56,086 bases of DNA from Cyanocohniella sp. LLY (lineage in GTDB: Bacteria > Cyanobacteriota > Cyanobacteriia > Cyanobacteriales > Nostocaceae), in assembly GCA_022241785.1 (NCBI GenBank), contig JAKOMP010000029.1, forward strand, positions 2,325 to 58,410. Reading direction: 5' to 3'. The notes under the pieces are model-generated. The model was not told the DNA's origin, ran no database searches, and saw nothing but the letters and a program-made list of their open reading frames with translations. A program made the position numbers and the translations under genes. Of the stretch, positions 34,709 through 44,715 are shown piece after piece. How positions within the stretch are numbered: the first letter of the stretch is position 1; every line of letters begins with the position of its first letter.

Positions 34709-35395
34709 TTACAAACGTTGGAGTAAGCTTAACCCATGAGTATCAGTACCACAGGTATTAAAAAGATTATGTTCGCCAGCTAATTGTTGTACTTGTTCTG
34801 ACTCCAAGGAACTTGGTCTCCAGGGTTTAGGATTGTTGTAAGCATAGAAAGCTTCAACACCATCAATCCCCCGTTCTGCGGCTGCGGGAATTAAGTCGAA
34901 ATGCGATCGCTTGTAACGCACTGGATGAGCCAAAACGGCTAATCCTCCGGCATCATGAATAGCAGAAATCACGTTTTTTGCTTGATATGCTGTACCTGTA
35001 GTGGCTTTTCTTTGCAAATACGGTTTGATAATAGAGCTTTCTGGCTCAAAAGCATAAGCCAAAATGTGAACTTCTACATCTAATAGATTGGCATTAATTT
35101 CTACACCACTCCACAGGTGAGGAGTATTTTCCCCAGGATTGTGCCACTGCCAGTCTTCTAACCAACTTTGTGCTGCTTCATACCCACCAATATTATGATG
35201 GTCTGTGATGGCCAATCCTTGTAACCCGAGGGCGATCGCCTGCTCCATTAATGCACTTGGTTGCAACTTTCCATCGGAATGGACTGTGTGCATATGAAAA
35301 TTGAACAACTTAGGACAGCTTTTGGCATCAACCTTGTGGAATATTTGCCTTAAAAGTTCTGCGGAAGTAGAAGTCCGAGAAAAATTTACAACCAT
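34709..35395 (-). CDS. PHP-domain phosphoesterase
   Basis: 228-aa soluble PHP protein. Metal-binding motifs: FNFHMHTVHSDG (HxH, about 32-43), AITDHHNIGG (about 75-84), a Glu in WSGVEINA, LAHPVRY (about 155) and GTDTHG near the C terminus. The set matches stand-alone PHP phosphoesterases related to the N-terminal domain of DNA polymerase III alpha, some of which hydrolyse nucleoside bisphosphates or other phosphate esters; the substrate is not determinable. It ends right after the GTDTHG motif, at usual length. Single gene. Confidence 0.88.
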   Translation of the reverse strand: MVVNFSRTSTSAELLRQIFHKVDAKSCPKLFNFHMHTVHSDGKLQPSALMEQAIALGLQGLAITDHHNIGGYEAAQSWLEDWQWHNPGENTPHLWSGVEINANLLDVEVHILAYAFEPESSIIKPYLQRKATTGTAYQAKNVISAIHDAGGLAVLAHPVRYKRSHFDLIPAAAERGIDGVEAFYAYNNPKPWRPSSLESEQVQQLAGEHNLFNTCGTDTHGLSLLQRL

Positions 35396-36075
35396 AGCCC
35401 CCTCTGAATAAAAATATGTAATTCCCCATACACACCAACACGCAACACTTAATATGTGAAAAAATGCCAGTACCTAGAAAGTATTGGTAACTATTTTCTC
35501 AGTTTTAATTAGCCAAATTTTTCAATATGTTAAGACTACCTTAGCAAATCTCAATGCTTGTGGCGATCAGTATTTTCGATAGCTGACATAAACTTTAGTG
35601 AAAAATTGTCCTAATTAATCGATGCATCTGGCATTATGACAGCGAGGAGAACGCTTTTATGCCCTCAAGTCTGAACAATGCCCAGGACGAGTGAATATGA
35701 TTGCGGCATTATCTATAGAACTTACGCTTAACTTTTCACGGTATCTTGCGAGGAGAGAGGTTTTCTAGATGACGTGAAAAGTCAGGAACTTACGCAAGCA
35801 AAATTGGTCATTGCAACCGTAGGAAAGCAATCCCAGAGTTTTAGGTGATTATGTCGCTATCGTTGGTAATGACATAATTACGTGAATTTTACGTAAGTCC
35901 TAATATTTCAACAGTTTATGCTTCTCTTCACGGTTGAAGAGTCAAGCAAGCTAAAATTTTCCTAAGTTACTTTATAAGTAACAGACTAAATCAATCAATA
36001 TGCGGATAAGATTATCGACATACTCTGGTCTTAGAGTATAAAACTTTATTTTTACTTCTCAGGAGTGGTGTAAAG
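35396..36075. other. Intergenic spacer with MITE copy B
   Basis: 680-bp spacer between divergent genes. Holds an inverted repeat ACTTTTCACG (35731-35740)/CGTGAAAAGT (35773-35782) directly adjoining MITE-like copy B. The right end has AGGAG (36061-36065), the ribosome-binding site of the TTG-started beta-helix gene. Confidence 0.6.
35784..35901. mobile_element. MITE-like repeat, copy B (inverted)
   Basis: Ends AGGAACTTACGCA and TTTTACGTAAGTCCT. Read on the minus strand, the interior matches copy D (45138-45296): CACGTAATTATGT, CGATAGCGACATAATC, AACTCTGGGATTGCTT and GCAATGAC occur in the same order. Copy B lacks about 20 bases present in D. Confidence 0.8.
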
Positions 36076-37761
36076 TTGAGTTCCCCTATTTTGTCTACCA
36101 AATATCTTCAAGCAGATATCCTGCAATCAATGCTAACTAACCAGGTTAACAAATCAAACCCTGCCCTGGAATTAGCAAGACCTGCTATTTCGAGAATATT
36201 ATCTTTTACACTTGGTATAGGAGTAACAAGCACAATATTACTCAGTATAAACCTCAGTAGTGCCGTTGCTCAGTTGCCATCTCTACCACAGCAAAGACTG
36301 CTGAGTGAAACAACATCTCAGGTTAACATGTTGTTTGTGAACCCAGATATGGGTGACGACAATGTAAATAATGGTAGTGAAAGCGCTCCCGTCAAGACGA
36401 TTACCCAAGCATTGAAACTAGCTACTGCCAATACGGTAATTGTACTGTCCCCAGGTACTTACAGCGCTGACACTGGAGAGTCTTTTCCTCTGCTTCTCAA
36501 AACGGGTGTTTCTATTCAAGGCGATGCTCGTACCCAAGGACAGGGCATAACGATTCAAGGCGGAGGTGGATTTCTCAGCCGCAGCTTTGGGGGTCAAAAC
36601 GTTACCCTGATTGGGGCCAACCAAGCGAAGTTAACAGGAGTAACAGTAACAAACCCAAATCCCCGTGGTTATGGTTTATGGATTGAATCGAGCAATCCGC
36701 TAATCACAGAGAATACATTTACTGGCAATACTCAGGATGGGATTTCTATTACTGGCAACAGTACAGCAACCATTAGCAAGAATTACTTTCATCGCAATGG
36801 TGCCAATGGCATCACAATTGGTGGTAGTTCTCAGCCCCAAGTGCGGGAAAATGTCTTTGAACAAACGGGTTTTGGGATTAATATTACCCAAAATGCTGCA
36901 CCTATGGTAGTCAGGAATCAAATTCAAAACAATCGCTCTGGAATTATAGTACAAGCTAATGCTCGTCCAATTTTACGCAATAATTTAATTCAAGGTAGTC
37001 AAGAAGATGGTTTAGTAGCGATCGCTCAAGCAATCCCAAATTTGGGTACTGTTGCTGAACCAGGTGGTAATGAATTTCGTAATAATACTCGCCATGAAAT
37101 TAATGCTAGTGCCGCGAAAGAAGTGATTCCTGCTGCTGGCAATACGCTGGCTCAAAATCGCGTTACTGGTCAGGTAGATTTCAACGCACAAATAGCACCC
37201 ATAGCGGAAAATTCTCCCCCCGCGACTGTCGCCAATCGTGTTATTCAAGACATCCCAGTCAATGGAGAAATTACTTTTGCTGCTCCTAGTCAGCCCACTC
37301 AGCCTGTGCAACCACAGATGAATTACGTCAAGATTGATCCCAACACGGTTGAGTTTACGGCTCCTGCATCACCGCCTGTCAACATCAGTCCCATCCAACC
37401 ATTACCGACATCAGGGGAACCTCCATTTGGTGAATCAGTTCTCCAAGCAAACCCCAATGGTAATCTTCCCATTGGCACTCCTGGCAATCTGCAACCAGCA
37501 CCAGCAACCCCAACTCGTACAACTGCTTTGCCTCCTGCCAACGTTCAGCAGCGGGGTGTCCGTTACCGCGTAGTGGTCAATGTTACCACCGATAGAGAAA
37601 GAGATATGGTGCGAAATTTAGCACCAGGTGCATTTCCTACTATTCGTCAGGGTCGCAGAGTCATGCAAGCGGGAGTTTTTAGTAATCGTCAGAATGCTGA
37701 TGAAATAGTCAGTATTCTCAATAGTAATGGTTTAAAAACTATTATTGAGCCGTTGAATTAA
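36076..37761 (+). CDS. Exported right-handed beta-helix protein (DUF1565) with SPOR-like C terminus
   Basis: 561-aa protein. TTG start is supported by AGGAG ten bases upstream (36061-36065); no ATG fits before the signal segment. An unusually long N-terminal leader (about 1-36) precedes a hydrophobic signal (ILSFTLGIGVTSTILLSINL) and AVAQ. The DUF1565/pectate-lyase-like beta-helix covers about 88-360 with the entry motif VNPDMGDDNVNNGSESAPVKTITQAL and repeats such as NTFTGNTQDGISITGN. A Pro/Gln-rich linker (about 395-500) leads to a SPOR-like end (RYRVVVNV...MQAGVFSNRQNADEIVSILNSNGLKTII), which may bind peptidoglycan. Likely a surface or periplasmic protein; substrate unknown. Confidence 0.88.
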   Translation: MSSPILSTKYLQADILQSMLTNQVNKSNPALELARPAISRILSFTLGIGVTSTILLSINLSSAVAQLPSLPQQRLLSETTSQVNMLFVNPDMGDDNVNNGSESAPVKTITQALKLATANTVIVLSPGTYSADTGESFPLLLKTGVSIQGDARTQGQGITIQGGGGFLSRSFGGQNVTLIGANQAKLTGVTVTNPNPRGYGLWIESSNPLITENTFTGNTQDGISITGNSTATISKNYFHRNGANGITIGGSSQPQVRENVFEQTGFGINITQNAAPMVVRNQIQNNRSGIIVQANARPILRNNLIQGSQEDGLVAIAQAIPNLGTVAEPGGNEFRNNTRHEINASAAKEVIPAAGNTLAQNRVTGQVDFNAQIAPIAENSPPATVANRVIQDIPVNGEITFAAPSQPTQPVQPQMNYVKIDPNTVEFTAPASPPVNISPIQPLPTSGEPPFGESVLQANPNGNLPIGTPGNLQPAPATPTRTTALPPANVQQRGVRYRVVVNVTTDRERDMVRNLAPGAFPTIRQGRRVMQAGVFSNRQNADEIVSILNSNGLKTIIEPLN

Positions 37762-38460
37762 TACAGAAAAGTTTGGCTTATCTTTTGGAAGTATTTCCAG
37801 GGATAAGCTATTTTTTAATACCTTAATACTACGTGAATAAAACTATATTTTCGCTTAATAATTCCCATAATTAAGCTGTACTTGCTTTTGTTGTGTTATT
37901 TTTATTACAAACTTTGCAGGTAATACTCAAAAAATTTCTGGCACGTTAAGGGTAAATTAGAACACTAAATGCGCCTCTATCAGTTTACTATGATGTTAAT
38001 ATACTGTAAGTTCTTCATAGAGGAACTCTATAGGTTGCATAAATTAAGTTCATGAAAAGTTTAAAATCTTACTTTAAGAACTGAAGTAAATTAAAATAGC
38101 AGTAAATCAACGTAAAATCACGAATTTGTGGCTTAATGAAGTCTATAGAAGCTCAAATATAAGCAATTGCTAGATTTTAGTCATTTATGGGATGAAACTA
38201 GCTTTATCTGTATTTAGGCTCTTTAGCTTGTTTTGCAACAAATTTCATTTATAACTCTAAGTAGCTTGAGTAAAATCTAGTCGATTTTAGTGCAACATTT
38301 TTGTTGCTGGTTTTGGCTGCTTTTTAAATGAGAAATTTTAAATCTTCGACGCTAACCATCGAATTGAAAACACTGTGTTGTTTAAATTCTCTTAGCAATT
38401 GGATCATCAGACTCCAGCAAGTAGATTTTGTGTCCGCAAAAAATAGTTGGTACACAGTTT
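37762..38460. other. Intergenic spacer, 699 bp
   Basis: Apart from the terminator at its left end, an AT-rich region without recognised RNA genes or repeats. It contains the promoter of the following AAA-like gene; none is picked with confidence. Confidence 0.4.
37776..37818 (+). terminator. Rho-independent terminator
   Basis: GCTTATC (37776-37782) pairs with GATAAGC (37802-37808), with an inner TGGAA/TTCCA stem, followed by TATTTTTTAAT. Fifteen bases after the beta-helix gene. Confidence 0.8.
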
Positions 38461-39834
38461 ATGGAACTTAAAGAAACTAAGATTAAGAGAAGACGAGGAG
38501 TTGTTTTAACTTCTCAGGGACTACAGCGGTTACAAGAAGCAATTTTATCTTGGGAAATAGCAGAAAACAAAGGCGATCGCTTAAGTTTAGATAACCTGAG
38601 CCATCTGGTCAATATTTCTACTAAAACTCTGAGTCGATTGTGGTCTTTGAGTCAAGGTGTAGATCAAAAAACTCTCCAATTGTGCTTTAGTGCCTTTAAT
38701 CTAAAATTAGATCGAGAAGATTACAAAGTTCTGAGTGCAGATCACGAAACCGAAATATCCAGTTTTTCTTCAGAAAATCAGTCTCAACTCTCTAGCGATC
38801 AATTAAAAAGTTGTTTCTCATATCCAGACGGGCCAGTAGCTTTAGATTCTCCCTTATATGTTGAGCGTCCGCCAATAGAGGAATTAGTTTATCGAGAAAT
38901 TACTCAACCAGGGTCTGTAATTCGGATTTTGTCTCCTAGACAGATGGGTAAAACTTCTTTAGTACTGCGTCTTTTAGACTTTGCACAGACACAAGGATAT
39001 CAGACTGTTAATCTCAATTGCGCCCAAATTGATGACCACTGTTTAACTACCTTAAGTAAACTTTTGCGTTGTATTTGTTGGCAAATCTCTCAACATTTGG
39101 GGATTGAACCCAACCTTGATGATGATTGGGATGAGGAACTTGGACATAAATTAATCTGTAGTTTTTACTTGCACAATCATATTCTCAAGCAGAGTGACAA
39201 TCCCATAGTTCTCGTATTGAATGAAGTTGATCGCTTTTTTGAGTATCCTCACATTGCTCAAGAGTTTTTTGCTTTGTTGCGTTCTTGGTGCGAGGAAGCA
39301 CGACAAAATCACCATTGGCAGAAGCTAAGATTAGTAGTGGTTTACTCTACAGAACAGTATATTTCTTTAAATATTAACCGATCACCATTTAATATCGGAT
39401 TACCTATTCGTCTGGGCGAATTTACTCAGCAACAAGTAAAAGTTTTAGCCAAAAGATACGGACTATATTGGAGTTCTGGTCAAGAAATTACTCAACTGAT
39501 GTCTCTTGTGGGAGGTCATCCAGCGCTGATTCAAATAGCTTTGTTTTATCTTGTCTCTCAAAATATGACTTTACAAGATTTAATAAAAGAGGCGATGGCC
39601 AATGGTGGCATTTACCGCCATCACTTATGGCGACACTGGGTAAAACTGCAAGCTAATCCTAAATTGTTGGAAATATATACTGAGCTTGTAGCAGAAAAAG
39701 GTGTGATTCTTGATCCTATGGATGCGTATAAACTCGAAAGTTTAGGATTGATTTGCTTTAAAGGCGATCGCATCTTACCCCGTTGTGAACTCTATCGGTC
39801 TTATTTCAAAAAACAACTGTCTGTTTTGACTTAA
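38461..39834 (+). CDS. AAA-like (AAA_35) ATPase with N-terminal HTH-like domain
   Basis: 457-aa cytosolic ATPase. Residues 1 to about 90 form a basic, helical segment (KETKIKRRRGVVLTSQG, LSLDNLSHLVNISTKTLSRLW, then FNLKLDREDY) that looks like a helix-turn-helix DNA-binding or adaptor module. From about 120 an AAA-like domain: entry motif GPVALDSPLYVERPPIEEL, Walker A SPRQMGKTSL, Walker B PIVLVLNEVDRFFEYP, sensor-like region and SLVGGHPALIQIALF. The organisation fits STAND-type NTPases of the AAA_35 group. No WD40 or TPR repeats follow. ATG 38461 is preferred over an in-frame TTG at 38428. It shares its ATPase type with the next gene, so the pair may have arisen by duplication. Confidence 0.85.
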   Translation: MELKETKIKRRRGVVLTSQGLQRLQEAILSWEIAENKGDRLSLDNLSHLVNISTKTLSRLWSLSQGVDQKTLQLCFSAFNLKLDREDYKVLSADHETEISSFSSENQSQLSSDQLKSCFSYPDGPVALDSPLYVERPPIEELVYREITQPGSVIRILSPRQMGKTSLVLRLLDFAQTQGYQTVNLNCAQIDDHCLTTLSKLLRCICWQISQHLGIEPNLDDDWDEELGHKLICSFYLHNHILKQSDNPIVLVLNEVDRFFEYPHIAQEFFALLRSWCEEARQNHHWQKLRLVVVYSTEQYISLNINRSPFNIGLPIRLGEFTQQQVKVLAKRYGLYWSSGQEITQLMSLVGGHPALIQIALFYLVSQNMTLQDLIKEAMANGGIYRHHLWRHWVKLQANPKLLEIYTELVAEKGVILDPMDAYKLESLGLICFKGDRILPRCELYRSYFKKQLSVLT

Positions 39835-39840
39835 ATAAAT

Positions 39841-39887
39841 TCTACAATCAAGGGTATTCTAACCTTCACAGATCCTTGATTGTGGAA
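39841..39887. terminator. Inverted repeat after the first AAA-like gene
   Basis: TCTACAATCAAGG (39841-39853) pairs with CCTTGATTGTGGA (39874-39886), with one G-U type mismatch. No T-run follows, so it may be a transcript-stabilising hairpin or a weak terminator. Confidence 0.5.
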
Positions 39888-40455
39888 TGATGCCGTCTGA
39901 CGCAGATCAGAAAATTTGCCAATATTAAAGATTCATTATTCAGCGGTTTCCTCTTAATGCAAAGAGCTTGGGGCTGCGTGGCATATGTCAATTATAATTG
40001 ATATTTGGCTTGTGCCATTATCATTAGAGGTTACAAACTTTTAATTATTAATGCTGTTTTATTTAAGTAAATAGGACTTACGCACTCGCTACGAAAACCA
40101 AGGCTTTGAGATTGCTTCCCTACGGTCGCAATGACGAAAATACGTGGTTGGTTGCGTAAGTCCTGAAGTAAAGTTATTGATTTATATTAGAGATGTCAAG
40201 AATGGTATTACTTATATCAGTCAACTGCAAGGACAATTAAGACATTTAAGTAGAAAATTAAAGATTAAAAAGACAGTTAAGACAGTTAAGAAATTTATCT
40301 GAAAAATCTAAATCATATAAAATTTTCTGGTTATTTTATTTGATAATAGTTAAGCTATGTCTTATTTATCAAGAGTGACCATATTTAATGGCAACAAAAT
40401 TTCTGCAAATTGCCAATTATTATGTTAATCTCTTTGTCTGGTATCAAAAGATGAT
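39888..40455. other. Spacer between the two AAA-like genes, with MITE copy C
   Basis: About 570 bp. MITE-like copy C is at 40073-40164. The remainder is AT-rich, with a purine-rich direct repeat around 40250-40290 (AAGACAGTTAAGACAGTTAAG). No other gene seen. Confidence 0.5.
40073..40164. mobile_element. MITE-like repeat, copy C (shortest)
   Basis: 92 bp with perfect 12-bp inverted ends: AGGACTTACGCA and TGCGTAAGTCCT. The interior (CGAAAACCAAGGCTTTGAG, CTACGGTCGCAATGACGAAA) is that of copy A without its ~50-bp insert, so C is closest to the basic unit. No obvious target-site duplication is visible. Confidence 0.85.
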
Positions 40456-43400
40456 ATGAAATACCAAGTTGGTGGTAGTCTCCCTAGTGATGATCCTAGC
40501 TACGTTATTCGTCAAGCAGATGAACAACTTTATGCCAGTCTCAAAGCTGGCGATTTTTGTTACGTTTTCAATGCCCGGCAAATGGGTAAATCATCGCTCC
40601 TACATCGCACAAGGAATCATCTGAAAAAAGAAGGTCATAGCTGTGTTTATCTAGATGTAACCCGCTTGGGTAGTGAAGATACAACAAGTGAACAATGGTA
40701 CAAAGGGGTTGTTATTAGTCTTTTTTACGACTTAAATCTGGCTGAAAAAGTTAATTTTAAATGTTGGTGGGAGATGCAAACGGGTCTTTCTCCGGTGCAA
40801 AAGCTAAATCAATTTGTAGAAGAAATTTTACTGGCTCCAGCACAAAATCAGCGTGTTTTTATATTTATAGATGAGATTGATAGTTTATTAAGTTTAAGTT
40901 TTGCGGTCAGTGACTTTTTTGCCTGGATTCGTCATTGCTATAATCAGCGATCGCATGACCCAAAATTTCAACGCTTAGGATTTGCACTGTTTGGGGTAGC
41001 TAGTCCCTCTGACCTGATTACTGATAAACGGCGTACACCGTTTAATATTGGTGCAGCAATCGAGTTGTCTGGTTTTCAACTCCAAGAGGCGACACCATTA
41101 CTCAAAGGATTAGAAAAAGTAGTTAGTCAACCGCAAGTAGTATTACAGAAGATTCTTGACTGGACAGGTGGACAACCTTTTTTGACGCAAAAACTGTGTC
41201 AGTTAGTTGTCCAAATTGCCTGGGAAACACCAAACAAAAAAATTGATTTACCTCCAGCTACTGAAGGGTACTGGATAGAACAACTGGTCAAAAAGCAGAT
41301 TATTCAGCATTGGCAATCTCAAGACGAACCAGAACATTTACGTACAATCCGCGATCGCCTGCTTTATGATGAACAAAGAGCAGGGCGGTTGTTAGGTCTC
41401 TATCAGCAGGTGTTAGAAGCTGAGACAGCAGGAATAGAAGGACAAGCTAACCCTCCTTTAGCCATCGATGATAGTCGAGAACAGACAGAGTTATTATTAT
41501 CGGGTTTAGTCGAGAAACACAAGAGCTACCTCAAAATTAAAAATCCGATTTATCGGTATGTGTTCAATGAGCAATGGGTGGTAAGGCAATTAGACAATCT
41601 TCGTCCTTACTCACAAGTATTTAATGCTTGGGTAGCATCGGGTTATCAAGATGAGTCACGTTTACTCCGGGGAGAGGCTTTAAAAGATGCTCAAAATTGG
41701 GCGTTGGGCAAAAGTTTGAGTGATTTAGATTATAAATTTTTTGCTGCTAGTCAAGAACGCGAACAGATCGAAGTGCAAACAGCGTTGGAAGCAGCACGGC
41801 TTCACGAAGTAGAAGCAAGACTAGCACACGAGAGAAAAACAGCTAAATTACAAAGATTTCTGCTAATTGGCATGTGTATTAAGTTCCTGGTCTCCACTAG
41901 TTTGGCCATAGGAATTTACATTTTGTATCACCAAGCCAAAATCAGCGAGACTCAAGCCAAAATCAGTGAAATTCGAGCGCTGATATCTTCTTCTGAGGGG
42001 ATGTTTGCCTCAAATCGCAGGTTAGATGCGCTAGTAGAAGCCATTAAAGCCACAGATAGACTGCAAACACTAGCAAAATCAAATACAAAACTGGAGAAGA
42101 AAGCAAAAAATGTCTTACAGCAAGCAGTTCATAACACAGATGAATACAATCGTTTTGCTGGGCATACAGCAGCTGTGATGGCAGTAGATGTCAGTCCTGA
42201 TAGTTCTCTCATTGCTTCAGCAAGTATGGATAAAACAATCAAGATTTGGCGCAGTGATGGCAAAGAAATTGCAACTCTCAAAGATCATCAGGGAGCAGTT
42301 AGGGCGGTCAAATTTAGTCCTGACGGTCAGCTAATCGTCTCAGCGAGTGAAGATGGTACTATTAAACTCTGGAAAAGACAGGAAACAGAGGCATCATGGC
42401 GTGTTTCGGCAACATTCACAGGTCACACTGCTTCCGTTTGGGGAGTCGCCTTTAGTCCTGATGGTCAGTTTATAGTCTCTGCTGGTTGGGACACAACTGT
42501 GAGATTCTGGCAGCTAGATGGCACTTTGCTGAAAACTTTTTCAGGTTACAACAAGGGGTTTTGGGGAGTTGCCTTTAGTCCTGATGGTCAAACCGTGGCT
42601 GCGGCAAGTCTAGACGGCACAGTAAAACTCTGGCAAAGAGACCGTACCGGCTGGCAGAACTCCAAGCCTCTAGAACCTCTCCAAAGCCACAGTGCTTGGG
42701 TTGTAGGAGTAGCTTTCAGTCCTGATGGCCAGACCATTGCTTCAGCAAGTGAAGACAAAACTGTCAAACTTTGGCGGCGAGACAGTAAAGATGGCATTTA
42801 TCGACTTGATAAAACTTTGCAAGGTAACGGTGCAGGAATTACAGGTGTGGCATTTAGTCCTGATGGTCAGACTGTGGCCTCTGCCAGTCTCGATAAAACA
42901 ATTAAACTTTGGAACATTGATGGTACAGAACTGAGGACACTCAGAGGACATAGTGCCTCTATTTGGGGAGTAACATTTAGTCCTGACGGCAGCTTTATTG
43001 CTTCGGCGGGTGCAGAAAACCTTGTCAGACTCTGGCAGAGTGAGAATCCATTCCATAAAAGTATGATTGCTCATGGTGCAGGGATTTGGTCAATAGCCAT
43101 CGCCTCCGATAGTTCCACCATTGCCACAGCCAGCCATGAAAACACTGCTAAATTTTGGAGTCACCAAGGCAAGTTGCGACAAAGTTTAAGTGAAGAAAGT
43201 GTCATTTTCGAGGTTTCATTTAGTGAAAATGGCCAGTTAGTAGCTCTTACAGCCGACGATGATACAGTAAAACTCAAACAACGAGACGGCACTTTAGTTG
43301 CTAGTTACAAACATTCTGATGGCAAAAGTACAGGAGCAGTATTGAGTCCTGATGGTCAGGCGATCGCCATAGCAAATGTTAATAAAATTGCTCAAATATG

Positions 43401-44007
43401 GAAACTCAATCAGCCTGCACCGCAGATTCTTAAAGGACATCAAGCGGAAGTGTGGCAAGTTGCATTTAGTCCAGACAGTCAGCTCGTAGCTTCAGCTAGT
43501 GGTGATGGTACCGTGAAGTTGTGGACGCTAGATGGCAAGTTATTGAAAACCCTTGTCGGACATACTGCGGCAGTGTGGAGAGTGGCTTTTAGTCCTGATG
43601 GTCAGATGGTAGCTTCAGGCAGTGGTGATGGTACTGTTAAGTTGTGGACGCTAGATGGCAAGTTGCTAAACACATTCAAAGGTCACATAGCGGCAATTTG
43701 GGGAGTTGCGTTTAGTCCCGACGGAAAACTACTGGCTTCTGCTAGTGTAGATGCTACTATCAAACTTTGGAAGATGGACGGTACGGAACTAACGACCCTC
43801 AGAGGACATACCGCAGCCATTAGGAAAATTGCCATCAGCAGGGATGGGACAATGCTAGCTTCAGGTGGTGATGACAACACAATGATTTTGTGGAATTTGC
43901 CACAAATTCTCCAGCTAGATGCACTAGCTTATGGTTGCGCTCTGGTGCAAAATTATTTACAAAATAACACAGCAGTGGAAGAGAGCGATCGCTCTTTGTG
44001 CCATTAA
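40456..44007 (+). CDS. AAA-like STAND ATPase with 14 WD40 repeats
   Basis: 1183-aa protein. AAA-like domain about 1-330 (YQVGGSLPSDDPSYV entry, Walker A NARQMGKSSL, Walker B RVFIFIDEIDSLL, TGGQPFLTQKLCQL), a winged/helical region to about 450, a charged coiled coil, one predicted transmembrane helix (about 473-495, FLLIGMCIKFLVSTSLAIGIYIL), a second coil, then 14 WD40 repeats from about 565 to 1160. Repeats 8-10 have lost several consensus residues; the other 11 are near-consensus (GH..V..V.FSPDG..). Fourteen blades fit two seven-bladed propellers. Such proteins are thought to be signal-sensing switches where ligand binding to the repeats releases the ATPase; the ligand here is unknown. Confidence 0.92.
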   Translation: MKYQVGGSLPSDDPSYVIRQADEQLYASLKAGDFCYVFNARQMGKSSLLHRTRNHLKKEGHSCVYLDVTRLGSEDTTSEQWYKGVVISLFYDLNLAEKVNFKCWWEMQTGLSPVQKLNQFVEEILLAPAQNQRVFIFIDEIDSLLSLSFAVSDFFAWIRHCYNQRSHDPKFQRLGFALFGVASPSDLITDKRRTPFNIGAAIELSGFQLQEATPLLKGLEKVVSQPQVVLQKILDWTGGQPFLTQKLCQLVVQIAWETPNKKIDLPPATEGYWIEQLVKKQIIQHWQSQDEPEHLRTIRDRLLYDEQRAGRLLGLYQQVLEAETAGIEGQANPPLAIDDSREQTELLLSGLVEKHKSYLKIKNPIYRYVFNEQWVVRQLDNLRPYSQVFNAWVASGYQDESRLLRGEALKDAQNWALGKSLSDLDYKFFAASQEREQIEVQTALEAARLHEVEARLAHERKTAKLQRFLLIGMCIKFLVSTSLAIGIYILYHQAKISETQAKISEIRALISSSEGMFASNRRLDALVEAIKATDRLQTLAKSNTKLEKKAKNVLQQAVHNTDEYNRFAGHTAAVMAVDVSPDSSLIASASMDKTIKIWRSDGKEIATLKDHQGAVRAVKFSPDGQLIVSASEDGTIKLWKRQETEASWRVSATFTGHTASVWGVAFSPDGQFIVSAGWDTTVRFWQLDGTLLKTFSGYNKGFWGVAFSPDGQTVAAASLDGTVKLWQRDRTGWQNSKPLEPLQSHSAWVVGVAFSPDGQTIASASEDKTVKLWRRDSKDGIYRLDKTLQGNGAGITGVAFSPDGQTVASASLDKTIKLWNIDGTELRTLRGHSASIWGVTFSPDGSFIASAGAENLVRLWQSENPFHKSMIAHGAGIWSIAIASDSSTIATASHENTAKFWSHQGKLRQSLSEESVIFEVSFSENGQLVALTADDDTVKLKQRDGTLVASYKHSDGKSTGAVLSPDGQAIAIANVNKIAQIWKLNQPAPQILKGHQAEVWQVAFSPDSQLVASASGDGTVKLWTLDGKLLKTLVGHTAAVWRVAFSPDGQMVASGSGDGTVKLWTLDGKLLNTFKGHIAAIWGVAFSPDGKLLASASVDATIKLWKMDGTELTTLRGHTAAIRKIAISRDGTMLASGGDDNTMILWNLPQILQLDALAYGCALVQNYLQNNTAVEESDRSLCH

Positions 44008-44067
44008 GCTCTTGTACATCTATTACCACTGCCTTGGAAATCAAAAGTCAAATGTTCAGGAAATGAT

Positions 44068-44715
44068 ATGTCTTATCCTTCAGCACCTTGGACACTTGTG
44101 GGCGATGCTATTCAAACTCTGCATTTGGTCAATATTGAACAAGTGCGTTCACTTGTGCCGACAGAGTTAAATATTATTTCTGTATGGCCTGGTAAAACTC
44201 TTGGTGGTATCTATTTATCTCAGTATGAATCAGGCTCAGTGCTGCAATACAGCGAGTTAATTGTTGTCCCGGCTGTGGTGTTTTATCAAGGTAAAATAGG
44301 CCCTTGGATTTCCCATATATATGTAGATAATGCTGATTCTGTGGCTGGTGGGCGGGAAATTTGGGGACTACCCAAAGAACTGGCCGATTTTACCTGGGAA
44401 GGAGAAAATGTAACTGTGCGTCAAGGCGATAGACTGCTGTGCCATCTCAATTACAATCAGCAAAGTCTAGCATGGCGACAAAAGTTAGGCGCTTTTGGTT
44501 TCAGCGTCATGAATACTAATTTCTTGGCATTTCGGGCTGAACTTGATGCTCGTTTGGGTTTGGTGGGTTGTAACGTAGAAGTCCCGGCTACAAGTCCTTT
44601 TGCGGGAATCAATTTCAGTCAGCCTTTTGCTACTGTTTGTTGTGAGCAAATGAGGTTATGGGTTGATGCGCCACAAGTTGTGGGACAGAGAACAGGTGAC
44701 ATAATTTCTAGGTAA
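44068..44715 (+). CDS. Acetoacetate decarboxylase family protein
   Basis: 215-aa soluble beta-cone protein of the acetoacetate decarboxylase (ADC) superfamily. Landmarks: LGGIYLSQYESGSVLQYSELIVVPA, the IYVDNADSVAGGREIWGLPKELADF signature, and a C-terminal FAGINFSQPFATV. The Lys in WGLPKE (K103) lines up with the Schiff-base Lys of ADC, but the next residue is Glu where true ADC has a second Lys that tunes its pKa, so acetoacetate decarboxylation is doubtful. The cyanobacterial members have no assigned function. It starts 60 bp after the WD40 gene and may share its transcript. Confidence 0.8.
   Translation: MSYPSAPWTLVGDAIQTLHLVNIEQVRSLVPTELNIISVWPGKTLGGIYLSQYESGSVLQYSELIVVPAVVFYQGKIGPWISHIYVDNADSVAGGREIWGLPKELADFTWEGENVTVRQGDRLLCHLNYNQQSLAWRQKLGAFGFSVMNTNFLAFRAELDARLGLVGCNVEVPATSPFAGINFSQPFATVCCEQMRLWVDAPQVVGQRTGDIISR

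Noticed and set aside
44068-44715. True acetoacetate decarboxylase
   Set aside because: The pKa-tuning second Lys next to the Schiff-base Lys is Glu here, so only family membership is claimed.
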